Shown piece by piece: positions 26,526 to 35,902 of a stretch of DNA of 64,000 nucleotides; position 1 is the first letter of the stretch, and each line of letters begins with the position of its first letter. The notes under the pieces are model-generated. The model did no database searches and was not told where the DNA came from. It saw nothing but the letters and a program-made list of their open reading frames with translations. Where the stretch lies: assembly GCA_964575895.1 (NCBI GenBank), contig CAZNTE010000013.1, positions 1 through 64,000 of the forward strand, given 5' to 3'. The position numbers and the translations under genes were made by a program. The DNA is from Gudongella sp964575895. Lineage in GTDB: Bacteria; Bacillota; Clostridia; Tissierellales; Tissierellaceae.

Positions 26526-28196
26526 ATGATATTCGGGCTTATTAAAAGGAATACTTATCAAGATTCTGTAAATCTAATGCTTTTGAGTTCTAAATTATCT
26601 TCCATGGACAGGGTAAAAAAGGTTTCAATCATGATGGGAACTCCTGCAAATAAAGATATTTTTAAAAATACAATGATGTACTCAAAAGAATTTGACACAG
26701 CAAATCCTAATGACATATGCATAGCAGTTGAGTCAGATGACATAGAAATGGTAGGAATAGTTGAGAGTGAGTTAGACAAATTCATAAATGAATTAGCCAT
26801 TTCTTCAAGAGGTTCAAATATATCAAAGGTGAGAAGTTTAGAATCTGCAATGAGGAAACTAGAAAACCCAAATCTTGCCCTAATCTCAATACCTGGAGAA
26901 TATGTGTTTGAAGAGGGAAACAAACTATTGGATAATAACTTAAACTTATTCATATTTAGTGATAATGTCTCATTAACTGAAGAGAAAGCACTAAAAGAGA
27001 AAGCAGACAAAAAGGGCTTGATAGTAATGGGTCCAGACTGTGGAACCGGTATTATATCAAATACTCCTCTAGCTTTTGCCAATGTTGTTAACAAGGGGAA
27101 TATTGGCATAGTTGGTGCATCAGGCACAGGAATACAAGAAGTATCATGCCTTATAACTCGATTAGGAGGAGGAATCTCTCATGCCATAGGAATTGGTGGA
27201 AGAGATTTAGCAAAGGAAGTAGGAGGATTATCAGCTTTAAGAGCTCTTGATCTCCTAGAAATTGATGACTCAAGTGAAATAGTAGTATTTATATCTAAAC
27301 CTCCAGCAGAGGAAGTTAAGGAGAAGATAGTAAGTAGGTTTAAAATGATGAACAAGAAAGTTATAGCCCTATTTCTTGGTGAATCAGGTAGATGTAAAGA
27401 AGAAAATGTATACTTTACTGATACATTAGAAGAAACGGCATACTTAGCTATATATTTAAGCAAGAAATATGGAAGTTACAAAAAAGATATTGAAAAGATA
27501 AAAGGCAAGCTTGATATTATTAAGAGAAATGAAAAGCAAAAGGATATACATGGATACTATGGTGGAGGGACTTTAGCAGGTGAGGCTAAACTTATTTTAA
27601 AAACTAACATATGCAACTCAAATACTACCATAATCGATTTTGGGGACGATGAGTATACAAAAGGGAAGCCTCATCCAATGATAGATCCTTCCACTAGAAT
27701 TGATGCAATAAGAAGCCTAAAGGAAAGGGAAGATATTGCAGTAGTACTCTTTGATAATGTCATTGGATATGGATCCAATACTGATATGGCTGGATCTCTA
27801 GCACCAACTATAAATGAAGTAATTAACCATTATAAAAAGAACAATCGAGAGATAATATTCATTGCATCGGTTTGTGGAACAGAAATGGACAAACAGGTGT
27901 ATTCAAAACAAGTTAGTATTTTAGAAGAATCGGGTGTATTTGTAGTAGATTCTAATACATCAGCAGCCAAAATTGCAAAAGAAGCAATGGAGTACTTAAA
28001 CAATACTAATATAGGCAATGAAAAAACAAAAAATAGTCTATTAAATAGCAAACTTAGTATTATTAATTTGGGGTTAGAAAGCTTCTCACAAACATTATTT
28101 AATCAAGGCACAAATGTAATACAGTATAATTGGTCTCCTATAGCAGGTGGAGACAAGGAAATGCAAGGTCTATTAAAACTTCTCAAAGATAAATAG
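26526..28196 (+). CDS. allF: AllF (FdrA-like) subunit of oxamate carbamoyltransferase
   Basis: A 556-aa FdrA-family protein, essentially the length of E. coli FdrA (555). It resembles succinyl-CoA synthetase alpha/beta folds, with the Rossmann-like GIVGASGTGIQEVSCLI segment (about 197-213). In E. coli, fdrA-ylbE-ylbF (allFGH) encode the three-part oxamate carbamoyltransferase that converts oxalurate plus phosphate to oxamate and carbamoyl phosphate. Here the same order is kept with carbamate kinase after it. AAGGAG precedes the ATG. The next gene begins 13 bp later. Confidence 0.88.
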   Translation: MIFGLIKRNTYQDSVNLMLLSSKLSSMDRVKKVSIMMGTPANKDIFKNTMMYSKEFDTANPNDICIAVESDDIEMVGIVESELDKFINELAISSRGSNISKVRSLESAMRKLENPNLALISIPGEYVFEEGNKLLDNNLNLFIFSDNVSLTEEKALKEKADKKGLIVMGPDCGTGIISNTPLAFANVVNKGNIGIVGASGTGIQEVSCLITRLGGGISHAIGIGGRDLAKEVGGLSALRALDLLEIDDSSEIVVFISKPPAEEVKEKIVSRFKMMNKKVIALFLGESGRCKEENVYFTDTLEETAYLAIYLSKKYGSYKKDIEKIKGKLDIIKRNEKQKDIHGYYGGGTLAGEAKLILKTNICNSNTTIIDFGDDEYTKGKPHPMIDPSTRIDAIRSLKEREDIAVVLFDNVIGYGSNTDMAGSLAPTINEVINHYKKNNREIIFIASVCGTEMDKQVYSKQVSILEESGVFVVDSNTSAAKIAKEAMEYLNNTNIGNEKTKNSLLNSKLSIINLGLESFSQTLFNQGTNVIQYNWSPIAGGDKEMQGLLKLLKDK

Positions 28197-28209
28197 GAGG
28201 ATGAGGTTA

Positions 28210-29478
28210 ATGATATATGAAAACTTGGATAAAGCAAATGAAGCTGTTGTTAATAAAATAGTAGCTGCAACTCCATTTTTGATTGATGTGGTTCCAGCGA
28301 AGTCAGTGATCAAGGAATTGAACAGCAAGGTATTACTTCATGCAGGACCTCCTATTAAATGGGAAGATATGACTGAACCAATGCAAGGTTCATGTTATGG
28401 AGCAGTATTGTTTGAGAACTGGGCTAATAATGTACAAGAGGCTCACAGAATGCTAGAGGATGGGGAGATATCATTTATACCATGTCATGATCTAGATGCT
28501 GTAGGACCAATGGGTGGAATAACATCTGGAAACATGCCCGTGCTTGTTGTTGAGAACAAAGAACATGGAAATAGGGCTTATTGCAACTTAAATGAAGGAA
28601 TAGGGAAAGTCCTTCGATTTGGTGCATATAGTGAAGAGGTAATTAATAGGCTACATTGGATTAAAAATGTATTAGGGCCTACTTTGTCAAAAGCTCTCAG
28701 ACTAACTGAGGGAGGTTTGAATCTAAATGTAATAGTTGCCAAAGCAATCACTATGGGGGATGAATTCCATCAAAGAAATATTGCAGCTTCTGCATTATTC
28801 ATGAAAGAGATAATACCTTACATTCAACAGCTTGATATTTCAAAAGAGGATTTAATTTCTGTAAGCAAGTTTTTAGCTGATACTGATCAATTCTTTTTGA
28901 ATATTGCTATGGCATATTGTAAATCCATTATGGATGCATCCAAATCAATAGGAGAAGGAACTATAGTAACTGCTATGACAAGAAATGGTAAAGAATTTGC
29001 TATTAAGGTATCTGGATTGGGAGATACTTGGTTTAAAGCACCTGTTAACACACCTAAGGGATTGTTTTTTACAGGCTACTCACAGGATGAAGCAAATATG
29101 GATATAGGTGATAGTGCAATAACAGAAACATTTGGAGTGGGTGGAATGGCTATGATAGCAGCTCCAGGTGTTACTAGATTCGTTGGAGCTGATGGATTTA
29201 ATGCTGCCAAAGAAATAAGTGATGAAATGGAAGAAATTACTATTGGTCACAATCAGAATCTAGCAATTCCTACGTGGGATTTTAAAGGAGCTGTTGTTGG
29301 AATCGATGTAAGAAAGGTAGTAGAGACAGGTATTACACCATTAATTAATACTGGCATTGCTCATAAAAAAGCAGGTGTGGGACAAATTGGTGCAGGCACA
29401 GTAAGAGCTCCATATGGGTGTTTTACTGAAGCTTTAAAAGGATTGGTGGAAAAATATGCAAAGGAAGAATCTAATTAA
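28210..29478 (+). CDS. allG: AllG (DUF1116, YlbE-like) subunit of oxamate carbamoyltransferase
   Basis: A 422-aa DUF1116 protein, close to E. coli YlbE in length. Recognisable stretches include CHDLDAVGPMGGITSGNMPV and GLGDTWFKAPVNTPKGLFF. The ATG at 28210 is chosen because GGAGG ends at 28200; the ATG at 28201 abuts that site and is too close. It sits between allF and allH and overlaps allH by 23 bp, the usual arrangement for this three-subunit enzyme. Confidence 0.88.
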   Translation: MIYENLDKANEAVVNKIVAATPFLIDVVPAKSVIKELNSKVLLHAGPPIKWEDMTEPMQGSCYGAVLFENWANNVQEAHRMLEDGEISFIPCHDLDAVGPMGGITSGNMPVLVVENKEHGNRAYCNLNEGIGKVLRFGAYSEEVINRLHWIKNVLGPTLSKALRLTEGGLNLNVIVAKAITMGDEFHQRNIAASALFMKEIIPYIQQLDISKEDLISVSKFLADTDQFFLNIAMAYCKSIMDASKSIGEGTIVTAMTRNGKEFAIKVSGLGDTWFKAPVNTPKGLFFTGYSQDEANMDIGDSAITETFGVGGMAMIAAPGVTRFVGADGFNAAKEISDEMEEITIGHNQNLAIPTWDFKGAVVGIDVRKVVETGITPLINTGIAHKKAGVGQIGAGTVRAPYGCFTEALKGLVEKYAKEESN

Positions 29479-30295
29479 ACCATGGGCAATAGATTGTAAA
29501 ACAATAGGTATATTAGAATCAGAAGAAGAGCTAAGAATTCATAGTATATTTAAGAACACAATAAATATTAAAACTAACCATGGATTAATAGTAGTAACGA
29601 CTATAAAAGAGGTAATACCGCCTCTAGGGATTATTATAGATTCTAAAGACTTTGAGGATTTTAAAGATTTAAACTTCAAACTAAATGTATCAAAATCTAT
29701 GATTTATAACTCAGATTGTTTAAAGTACTCTATTCTACCAGATACTAGAGTACTTAGCATCTACTTTAGAAGATTTAAGGAATTAGATTTAAGAAATGGG
29801 TTTGGAATATCAATTGATGCTATGCATAGTATATTAAAGAGAAAATTCTATCCAGCTACACTAAATGAGGATGAGAAGGTAATAAATAAAATCATAGTCG
29901 AGAAAGATATAAATCAACTAATGAAACTCATAGGAAGAGGACAGGGGTTAACTCCTTCAGGAGATGATTTCTTAGTTGGATTTCTAGCAGCATTAATGTC
30001 AAACCATAGAATTGATTTAAAGGAACTAAAGGAGCATCCTGAAATACAGAATATAAATAAGTACACTACTGATATAGGCGTTGATTATATCGTTAAAGCA
30101 ATTAATGGTAAGTTTAGTCAAAATATTTTAAGACTTATTAATTTTATTCAGTTGAATATTTATGATGAGAAGGCAATGCTTGACCTTATTAACTTTGGAG
30201 ATACATCAGGTGTTGACACCTTCTTGGGAATACTTGCAGGATATGTTAGCCTAATTACTAATACCAATAACTATATTGAGGAGAAAATTGTATGA
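29456..30295 (+). CDS. allH: AllH (DUF2877, YlbF-like) subunit of oxamate carbamoyltransferase
   Basis: A 279-aa DUF2877 protein. The motif GRGQGLTPSGDDFLVGFLAAL (about 161-181) is the family hallmark. It overlaps allG at its 5' end and the carbamate kinase gene by 4 bp (ATGA), so translation of the unit is tightly coupled. E. coli YlbF has similar length and position. No other role is suggested by context. Confidence 0.87.
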   Translation: MQRKNLIKPWAIDCKTIGILESEEELRIHSIFKNTINIKTNHGLIVVTTIKEVIPPLGIIIDSKDFEDFKDLNFKLNVSKSMIYNSDCLKYSILPDTRVLSIYFRRFKELDLRNGFGISIDAMHSILKRKFYPATLNEDEKVINKIIVEKDINQLMKLIGRGQGLTPSGDDFLVGFLAALMSNHRIDLKELKEHPEIQNINKYTTDIGVDYIVKAINGKFSQNILRLINFIQLNIYDEKAMLDLINFGDTSGVDTFLGILAGYVSLITNTNNYIEEKIV

Positions 30296-31221
30296 GTAAA
30301 ATAATGATTGCATTAGGTGGAAATGCTTTAGGCAATACTCCACAAGAGCAACTATCTCTAGTTAAAGAAACTGCCAAGCCTATAGTTGACTTAATTGAAG
30401 AAGGTCATCAGGTTGTTATAGCCCATGGGAATGGACCTCAAGTTGGCATGATAAATCTAGCATTTGAAGTTGGTAATAATGGTAGTCACAAAATTCCTAG
30501 GGTTGAATTTCCTGAATGTGGTGCCATGAGTCAAGGGTACATAGGTTACCATTTACAAATGGCAATTAAAAATGAACTGATGGAGAGAAAAATAAACAAA
30601 AATGTTGCATCAATAGTAACACAAGTAATTGTGGATAAGGAAGATGAGGCATTTAAAAAACCCACCAAGCCAGTAGGTGGTTTCTATACAAAAGAAGAGG
30701 CAGAAAATCTATCCTCAGAAAAAGGATACTCAATGGTTGAAGATTCAGGAAGAGGTTATAGGAGAGTAGTTCCCTCACCAAAACCCAAAGGAATTGTTGA
30801 GATGGAAATTATCAAAGATATGGTTGATAAAGGTCATATAGTTATAGCTGTTGGTGGCGGAGGTATCCCAACTACTATGGAAAACAATATATTGAGTGGA
30901 GTATCTGCAGTGATTGATAAGGATATGGCCAGTGAAAAGCTAGCTGAATTACTGGATTGCGATACACTATTTATTCTCACAGCTGTTGAGACTATTTTAC
31001 TGGATTTTGGAAAACCTACTGAAAGGAAGTTAAGGGAAGCTAGCCTTATTGATATGGGAAGATACATTGAAGAAGGTCATTTTGCACCAGGAAGTATGCT
31101 TCCAAAGGTTATATCGGCTATGGAGTTTGTAGAATCTAAAAAAGGTAGACGAACAATCATAACTTCACTGGAACATGCAAAGGAAGCAATTAATGGTAAA
31201 ACAGGTACACTTATACACTAA
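30292..31221 (+). CDS. allK: Catabolic carbamate kinase (AllK/ArcC family)
   Basis: A 309-aa amino-acid-kinase-fold protein. IALGGNALG at the N-terminus, HGNGPQVGMIN, VEDSGRGYRRVVPSPKP and GGGGIPTT are carbamate kinase signatures. It transfers phosphate from carbamoyl phosphate to ADP, giving ATP, CO2 and NH3. Directly downstream of AllFGH, with a 4-bp overlap, it would harvest the energy of oxalurate cleavage. No arginine deiminase genes are nearby, so allK is a better symbol than arcC here. Confidence 0.93.
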   Translation: MSKIMIALGGNALGNTPQEQLSLVKETAKPIVDLIEEGHQVVIAHGNGPQVGMINLAFEVGNNGSHKIPRVEFPECGAMSQGYIGYHLQMAIKNELMERKINKNVASIVTQVIVDKEDEAFKKPTKPVGGFYTKEEAENLSSEKGYSMVEDSGRGYRRVVPSPKPKGIVEMEIIKDMVDKGHIVIAVGGGGIPTTMENNILSGVSAVIDKDMASEKLAELLDCDTLFILTAVETILLDFGKPTERKLREASLIDMGRYIEEGHFAPGSMLPKVISAMEFVESKKGRRTIITSLEHAKEAINGKTGTLIH

Positions 31222-31226
31222 ATACT

Positions 31227-31260
31227 AACCCTCACAATGAGGGTTATTGTTATTTTTTTA
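31227..31260 (+). terminator. Terminator after the allFGHK operon
   Basis: AACCCTCA-CAA-TGAGGGTT is an 8-bp stem followed by ATTGTTATTTTTTT. It closes the operon just before the promoter of the PucR-type gene. Confidence 0.88.
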
Positions 31261-31274
31261 ATTTGTTGTATAAT
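31247..31274 (+). promoter_or_regulatory. Promoter of the PucR-type regulator
   Basis: TTGTTA (31247-31252), a 16-bp spacer and TATAAT (31269-31274) lie 31 bp upstream of the ATG. The -35 lies within the tail of the preceding terminator. Confidence 0.65.
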
Positions 31275-31305
31275 TGTTAGTAACAAATAAAAAGTGGGTG
31301 TAATC

Positions 31306-32952
31306 ATGGGAATCATATTTAAAGAAATCCTTGATATGAGTTGTTTTAATGATGCAGTATTATTATCAGGTGCTGATAACATTGAAAATATATCAGTTGA
31401 AGGGATAACTATTGTTGAAAGACCAGATATTGCAAATTGGATTAAAGGTGGAGAACTACTTCTAACTAGCTTTTATTCCATAGAGAATAATTTAGATGCA
31501 CAGCTTAAGCTAGTGGAAGAAGTAGCTAAAAATGGTGCTGCTGGTATAGTTATTAAAACATCAGTTACTTATGAGAAAATAAGCCCAATAATCATTGATA
31601 AATCTAATATGATTGGATTTCCCATAATCGAAATTCCAAGGGAGAGAAAATATATTGATATTCTTTATCCTGTTATGGGAATTTTATTTAATGATCAGGT
31701 AATGAGACTTAATTATTATAAAGAGTGTCATGTTAGATTTAATAATCTCACATTAAGCATGAAAGGACTTGAGTCTGTGGCTCAAACCCTTGAAGAGTTG
31801 ATTAAAAATCCAGTCATTATCTTTGATAATGAAATGAGAATATTAGCCTATAGTGATGAAAATTATTCGGATTTAAATATAGTAGAAAAGAAAATGAGAA
31901 AGATGGTATATGAAGGGTATCCAATTTTTGGTATAGATATGAAGTTCAAGAAAAATGATACCCTTTATCACTTGACAGTTGAGCCAATTGAGGTAGTAAG
32001 TAAGATTCAAGCATATTTAGGTGTGGTTGAGTTGAATGGTAGTCTTAAAGAACTTGACTTCATTGCATTAGAAAGCGCAGCTAATACTTTAAGGCTTGAA
32101 ATATTAAAACAAACTGCTGTAAATGAAGCTCAGTTAAGGTACAAAGGGGACTTAATGGAAGATCTTATTAATGGTAAGTACGATTCTCTTCAAAGCATGT
32201 ATGATAGGGGGTTTATACTAGGTTGGGATTTAAGGAGATCATATAATATCGGGATATTTTCTATTAAGCCAAAATCCATAAAGATTAAAGAATCATTAAC
32301 TGAGTGGTTGATGGAATCAAGAGAAACAGTAAAAACAATGATCGATAGAATAGCATACCATCATACAACGGGCCTTATTTCTCTAATTAAAGGAGAAGAA
32401 ATAATTGTTTTTTGGCCAGTTGATAAGGATGAAATTGGGAAAAATTCTATCTTACGATTTAAGGAATTTGGAACTGAAGTCAGAAATACCGTTAAAAAGA
32501 GACTGGGAGATGTATCAGTTAGCTTAGGAATAGGAAGTTTAGCCGAAGACATGACACAGATTGGTAGAAGTTACAATGAATCTAAGGATGCTGTAAATTT
32601 TGGGAAAAAAGTATTTGGAGAAGATGGTACAACTGCATATGAAGAGTTAGGAATATATAGGATGCTATGTAGTTTTGAAGATAGAAAAATATTAGTTAAC
32701 TTCATACCTAAAAATCTATTAAATCTTAAAGAATATGATAAGGAAAAGAATAATGATTTAATAGAAACATTGGAAATGTATTTGAATTGCAATTTAAATG
32801 CAGTCAAAACTGCTGAAGAATTATTCGTACACTATAAAACCGTATTGTATAGATTAAATAGAATAAAGGAGATAACAAATCTTGATATTGATGATAGAGA
32901 CAAGATGCTAGAATTGGAAGTGGGATTAAAAATTCTAAAGATAATTGGATAA
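31306..32952 (+). CDS. pucR: PucR-family transcriptional regulator
   Basis: A 548-aa regulator. The N-terminal PucR domain (about 5-125, with RPDIANWIKGGELLLTSFYS) is followed by a GGDEF-like middle region. The C-terminal HTH_30 (VHYKTVLYRLNRIKEITNLD) is a PucR/CdaR DNA-binding domain. In Bacillus, PucR controls purine catabolism genes in response to pathway intermediates. Its position between the allFGHK and allE/allC/pucG genes makes it the likely local regulator. The ATG at 31306 is chosen; a GTG at 31294 overlaps the ribosome-binding region. Confidence 0.87.
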   Translation: MGIIFKEILDMSCFNDAVLLSGADNIENISVEGITIVERPDIANWIKGGELLLTSFYSIENNLDAQLKLVEEVAKNGAAGIVIKTSVTYEKISPIIIDKSNMIGFPIIEIPRERKYIDILYPVMGILFNDQVMRLNYYKECHVRFNNLTLSMKGLESVAQTLEELIKNPVIIFDNEMRILAYSDENYSDLNIVEKKMRKMVYEGYPIFGIDMKFKKNDTLYHLTVEPIEVVSKIQAYLGVVELNGSLKELDFIALESAANTLRLEILKQTAVNEAQLRYKGDLMEDLINGKYDSLQSMYDRGFILGWDLRRSYNIGIFSIKPKSIKIKESLTEWLMESRETVKTMIDRIAYHHTTGLISLIKGEEIIVFWPVDKDEIGKNSILRFKEFGTEVRNTVKKRLGDVSVSLGIGSLAEDMTQIGRSYNESKDAVNFGKKVFGEDGTTAYEELGIYRMLCSFEDRKILVNFIPKNLLNLKEYDKEKNNDLIETLEMYLNCNLNAVKTAEELFVHYKTVLYRLNRIKEITNLDIDDRDKMLELEVGLKILKIIG

Positions 32953-32988
32953 TTAAAGGGCTTGGTTACTATGAACCAAGCCCTTTAA
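32953..32988. terminator. Bidirectional terminator between pucR and allE
   Basis: TTAAAGGGCTTGGTT pairs perfectly over 15 bp with AACCAAGCCCTTTAA around a 6-nt loop. It lies between two convergent genes and has short A/T flanks on both sides. Confidence 0.85.
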
Positions 32989-32992
32989 CATG

Positions 32993-33757
32993 CTATATTT
33001 CAGGATCCCTATTACAATCTTTGGAGTAAACATAGGATAATGGTTCCATTCCAACAGCATAGGTTGCTTGATGAACGAAAGGTCCCATCCAGATGAAATC
33101 TCCCTTTTTAACTGATATCCAATCATTATCTAAATTATACATTCCCTCACCAGATAGTAGATAAGCACCATGTTCTTGCACATGGGTCTCTATAAAAGGA
33201 TGAGAACCCCCAGGTAGGAATGTTAAGATGTGAAAGTTCATATCAAATTCTACACTAGTAGGTAAAAAGTCAACTAAGGTTACATCTTCCATATCTGAGT
33301 AGTTTACAACAGGTAGATTCTTAACATTATCACAAATTAGCCAAGGCTCATTTACTCCTTCAGCTGGTATATACCTTTGCTTGTATAGTACCAACTTAAC
33401 AGGAGAGCTAGATTTATTAGACATTATTATGCTTTTACTTGGTGGACAGAATAGGTAGCCTTGATCGTCTAAATTAAATAATTGGTCATCCACACTGATC
33501 TCAAGTTGGCCGCTAATCACATAAACAAAGGTCTCAACACCATCTCCACCAAAACCCCTTCTGTTTCCTCCCCCTGGTTCAAACTCAACTAGATACTCTA
33601 CAAAACTAGCTCCAAGTTTTGGAGATGCAATAATACTTAATGTTGCACCTTCAAAATGTGGTAATACATTGTTGACTAATCCATCAGGTGGTATTAAAGC
33701 AAAACTTCCATGCTTAATAATTGCTCTACTACTAAGTAAATTATTTCTATAACCCAT
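32993..33757 (-). CDS. allE: (S)-ureidoglycine aminohydrolase AllE
   Basis: A 254-aa bicupin. Two cupin barrels are visible: about 55-145, and 175-250 with HPFIETHVQEHGAYLLSGEG carrying the metal-binding His/Glu/Gln set. AllE releases ammonia from (S)-ureidoglycine to give (S)-ureidoglycolate, the step after allantoate amidohydrolase. E. coli AllE has a similar length (about 261). The ATG at 33757 follows GGGAG. It is transcribed away from the small cupin and allC, from a shared 310-bp control region. Confidence 0.9.
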   Translation of the reverse strand: MGYRNNLLSSRAIIKHGSFALIPPDGLVNNVLPHFEGATLSIIASPKLGASFVEYLVEFEPGGGNRRGFGGDGVETFVYVISGQLEISVDDQLFNLDDQGYLFCPPSKSIIMSNKSSSPVKLVLYKQRYIPAEGVNEPWLICDNVKNLPVVNYSDMEDVTLVDFLPTSVEFDMNFHILTFLPGGSHPFIETHVQEHGAYLLSGEGMYNLDNDWISVKKGDFIWMGPFVHQATYAVGMEPLSYVYSKDCNRDPEI

Positions 33758-34067
33758 CTTTCTGCTCCCTTCACAATAAATATTTATCCACACAACCATA
33801 CATATATATTATTGATTTTATCATTAGAAAATCCATTAGCAATAGAGGATAAAAATAAATAATATATTGTCATATTTATAGTAAACAATCTTAAGAGTAG
33901 ATTAAAAAGGGTCCAGTTGTTAATAGATTATCAATAATAGATAAAAGCATCCACATTAGTTTATCCAACAATATTCTACTTAAAATGATAATATCATTAC
34001 TATAAGAAATCGTTTACATGTTTTATGAAATCTTTAATACTTACACTTAGGTTGGGAGGTGTTTCTT
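33758..34067. other. Divergent control region between allE and a cupin gene
   Basis: No gene is visible in these 310 bp. An interrupted palindrome AATGATA-A-TATCATT lies at 33984-33998. TATCAATA occurs near 33931, and its complement TATTGATA recurs upstream of pucG. The ribosome-binding sites of both flanking genes lie at the ends. It probably holds divergent promoters and an operator, but I cannot assign the -35/-10 pairs confidently. Confidence 0.4.
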
Positions 34068-34415
34068 TTGATAAGAACATATGAGGAAATGTTGATTGAG
34101 GATATTGAGCGTTTAAAAGGCGGGAAAGGATTTGTGAGAGTAATTAATTTTTTTAATCAAGAAGATTTTTTAGGGAAGGGAAGACTATACGGCAAGTCAG
34201 TTATAAAACCAGGACACTCAATTGGATACCATCAACATTCTGGAGATCAAGAAGCTTACTTCATTTTAAATGGTGAGGCAAAATATATTGATAATGGCAA
34301 AGAAAAATATTTAAAACCAGGAGATTTAGCTATTTGTAAAGATGGAGATTATCATTCAATCGAATCAATCGGTAGTGAAGATTTAGAATATGTAATGTTA
34401 ATCTTGTTCTCATAA
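34068..34415 (+). CDS. Small single-domain cupin of the allantoate cluster
   Basis: A 115-aa single cupin barrel. The motif GYHQHSGDQEAYFILNGEA (about 60-78) holds the metal ligands His, His, Glu, and a second motif contains GDLAICKDGDYHSIES. It resembles metal-binding isomerase or sensor cupins, but the substrate is unknown. A TTG start at 34068 fits the GGGAGGTG site; the GTG at 34059 is part of that site. It stands between allE and allC and ends in its own terminator, which points to a role in ureide metabolism that cannot be named. Confidence 0.7.
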   Translation: MIRTYEEMLIEDIERLKGGKGFVRVINFFNQEDFLGKGRLYGKSVIKPGHSIGYHQHSGDQEAYFILNGEAKYIDNGKEKYLKPGDLAICKDGDYHSIESIGSEDLEYVMLILFS

Positions 34416-34427
34416 TATGCTTAGTAG

Positions 34428-34460
34428 GATTGATAAGTATATATTATCAATCTTTATTCT
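34428..34460 (+). terminator. Terminator after the small cupin gene
   Basis: GATTGATAA-GTATATA-TTATCAATC (9-bp stem, 7-nt loop) is followed by TTTATT. The T-run is short, so it may be leaky into allC. Confidence 0.6.
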
Positions 34461-34484
34461 GTAATTTGGAAAGGGGTAGTTATA

Positions 34485-35726
34485 TTGGACTTAAGTAAGA
34501 GAAACAATTTAAAGGATGAAGTCTCTAATCTAATAGAAGAGTTGAGCCAGTATGGAAAGACTGAAAATAATGGAATAACAAGAACATTGTTTAGTGATAT
34601 TTGGATGGAAACACAAAATTTCTTAGAGTCAGATATGGCAAAAAGAGGCTTTAAAACTAGGTTTGATGAAGTTGGTAATTTGTACGGTATGGTTAAAGGT
34701 ACCGATAAATCAACTGAAACCATTATGGTAGGATCTCATATAGATACTGTAGTTGGCGGGGGAAGACTTGACGGGCAGTTAGGCATAGTATCTGGAATCA
34801 TAGCAATTGAAAAGTTGGTAGAGGAATTTGGACCTCCAAAAAAGAATCTGGAAGTTGTATCAATGGCTGAAGAAGAAGGAAGTAGGTTTCCATACACCTT
34901 CTGGGGATCTAAAAATATAGTAGGTAAAGTTTCAAAAGAAGAAGTTGAGAAACTAGTTGATCATGATGGCATAACATTTATTGATGCTATGAGAGAAAAA
35001 GGTTTTGATTTTAGAACAGAAGATTCCATCATCAGAGATGACATAAAAGCCTATTTAGAGCTTCATATTGAACAAGGTGGTGTTCTAGAAAAAGAAGGAA
35101 AATCGATAGGACTAGTTAATAGCATTGTTGGGCAAAAAAGATTTCTAATAGAGGTCGAAGGAGAATCAAATCATGCTGGTACAACACCTATGAGTTATAG
35201 AAGAGACTCATTACACGGTGCTGCAAAAATGATTGATTCAATTATTGAACTTAGCAAGGAATATGGAGATCCTTTAGTAGCAACAGTTGGTAGATTAGAT
35301 GTAGTCCCTAATACAAGTAACGTTGTTCCAGGAAAAGTTGTATTTTCGGTTGATACAAGACATACAAATAATGAAGTAGTGAGTGATTTTATTAGTAAAT
35401 TTAAGGCATCAATTGAGTCAATAGCTAATGAGATGAACTTAAAAATTAAGATAGATCAATACATGGATGGATATCCAGTCCCTATGGATGAAGACCTTAT
35501 AAACAAGATGGAGAAAATTTGTCTTGCAAAAGAGTTAGATTATAAAATAATGCATAGTGGTGCGGGTCACGATGCACAAATCTTTGCCCCTAAAATACCA
35601 ACAGCTTTAATTTTTGTTCCAAGTAGGAAAGGAATCAGTCATAGTTACTTGGAGTTCACAGATCCAGAAGATTATGTTTGTGGAGTGGAACTTCTGAAAG
35701 AAATGTTCTATGATCTAGCTTATTAA
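34485..35726 (+). CDS. allC: Allantoate amidohydrolase AllC
   Basis: A 413-aa M20-family metalloenzyme. Metal ligands appear in GSHIDTV (His85), RLDGQLG (Asp96), AEEEGSRF (Glu130/131), LELHIEQGG and the terminal GISHSYLEF. The HSGAGHDAQIFAP and FVPSRKGISHS segments are typical of allantoate amidohydrolase rather than generic N-carbamoyl amino acid hydrolases. It hydrolyses allantoate to (S)-ureidoglycine, CO2 and NH3. The start is TTG at 34485, 8 nt after AAGGGG. Ureidoglycolate or beta-ureidopropionate hydrolysis are weaker alternatives. Confidence 0.88.
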   Translation: MDLSKRNNLKDEVSNLIEELSQYGKTENNGITRTLFSDIWMETQNFLESDMAKRGFKTRFDEVGNLYGMVKGTDKSTETIMVGSHIDTVVGGGRLDGQLGIVSGIIAIEKLVEEFGPPKKNLEVVSMAEEEGSRFPYTFWGSKNIVGKVSKEEVEKLVDHDGITFIDAMREKGFDFRTEDSIIRDDIKAYLELHIEQGGVLEKEGKSIGLVNSIVGQKRFLIEVEGESNHAGTTPMSYRRDSLHGAAKMIDSIIELSKEYGDPLVATVGRLDVVPNTSNVVPGKVVFSVDTRHTNNEVVSDFISKFKASIESIANEMNLKIKIDQYMDGYPVPMDEDLINKMEKICLAKELDYKIMHSGAGHDAQIFAPKIPTALIFVPSRKGISHSYLEFTDPEDYVCGVELLKEMFYDLAY

Positions 35727-35902
35727 AAGTGTTAGATAGATTTTCAGAACTATAATTTATAATAACACTAAGAGTCAGATGATAGAAAATGAAACGAGCT
35801 TAATAAGAATAATTTTGACCAAGGGGGTGCTAAAAATAGTATAAAATCTATTGGAATTATTCTATAGTTAAGGAAAAATTATGTCTGGAGAGGAGAGAAA
35901 TC

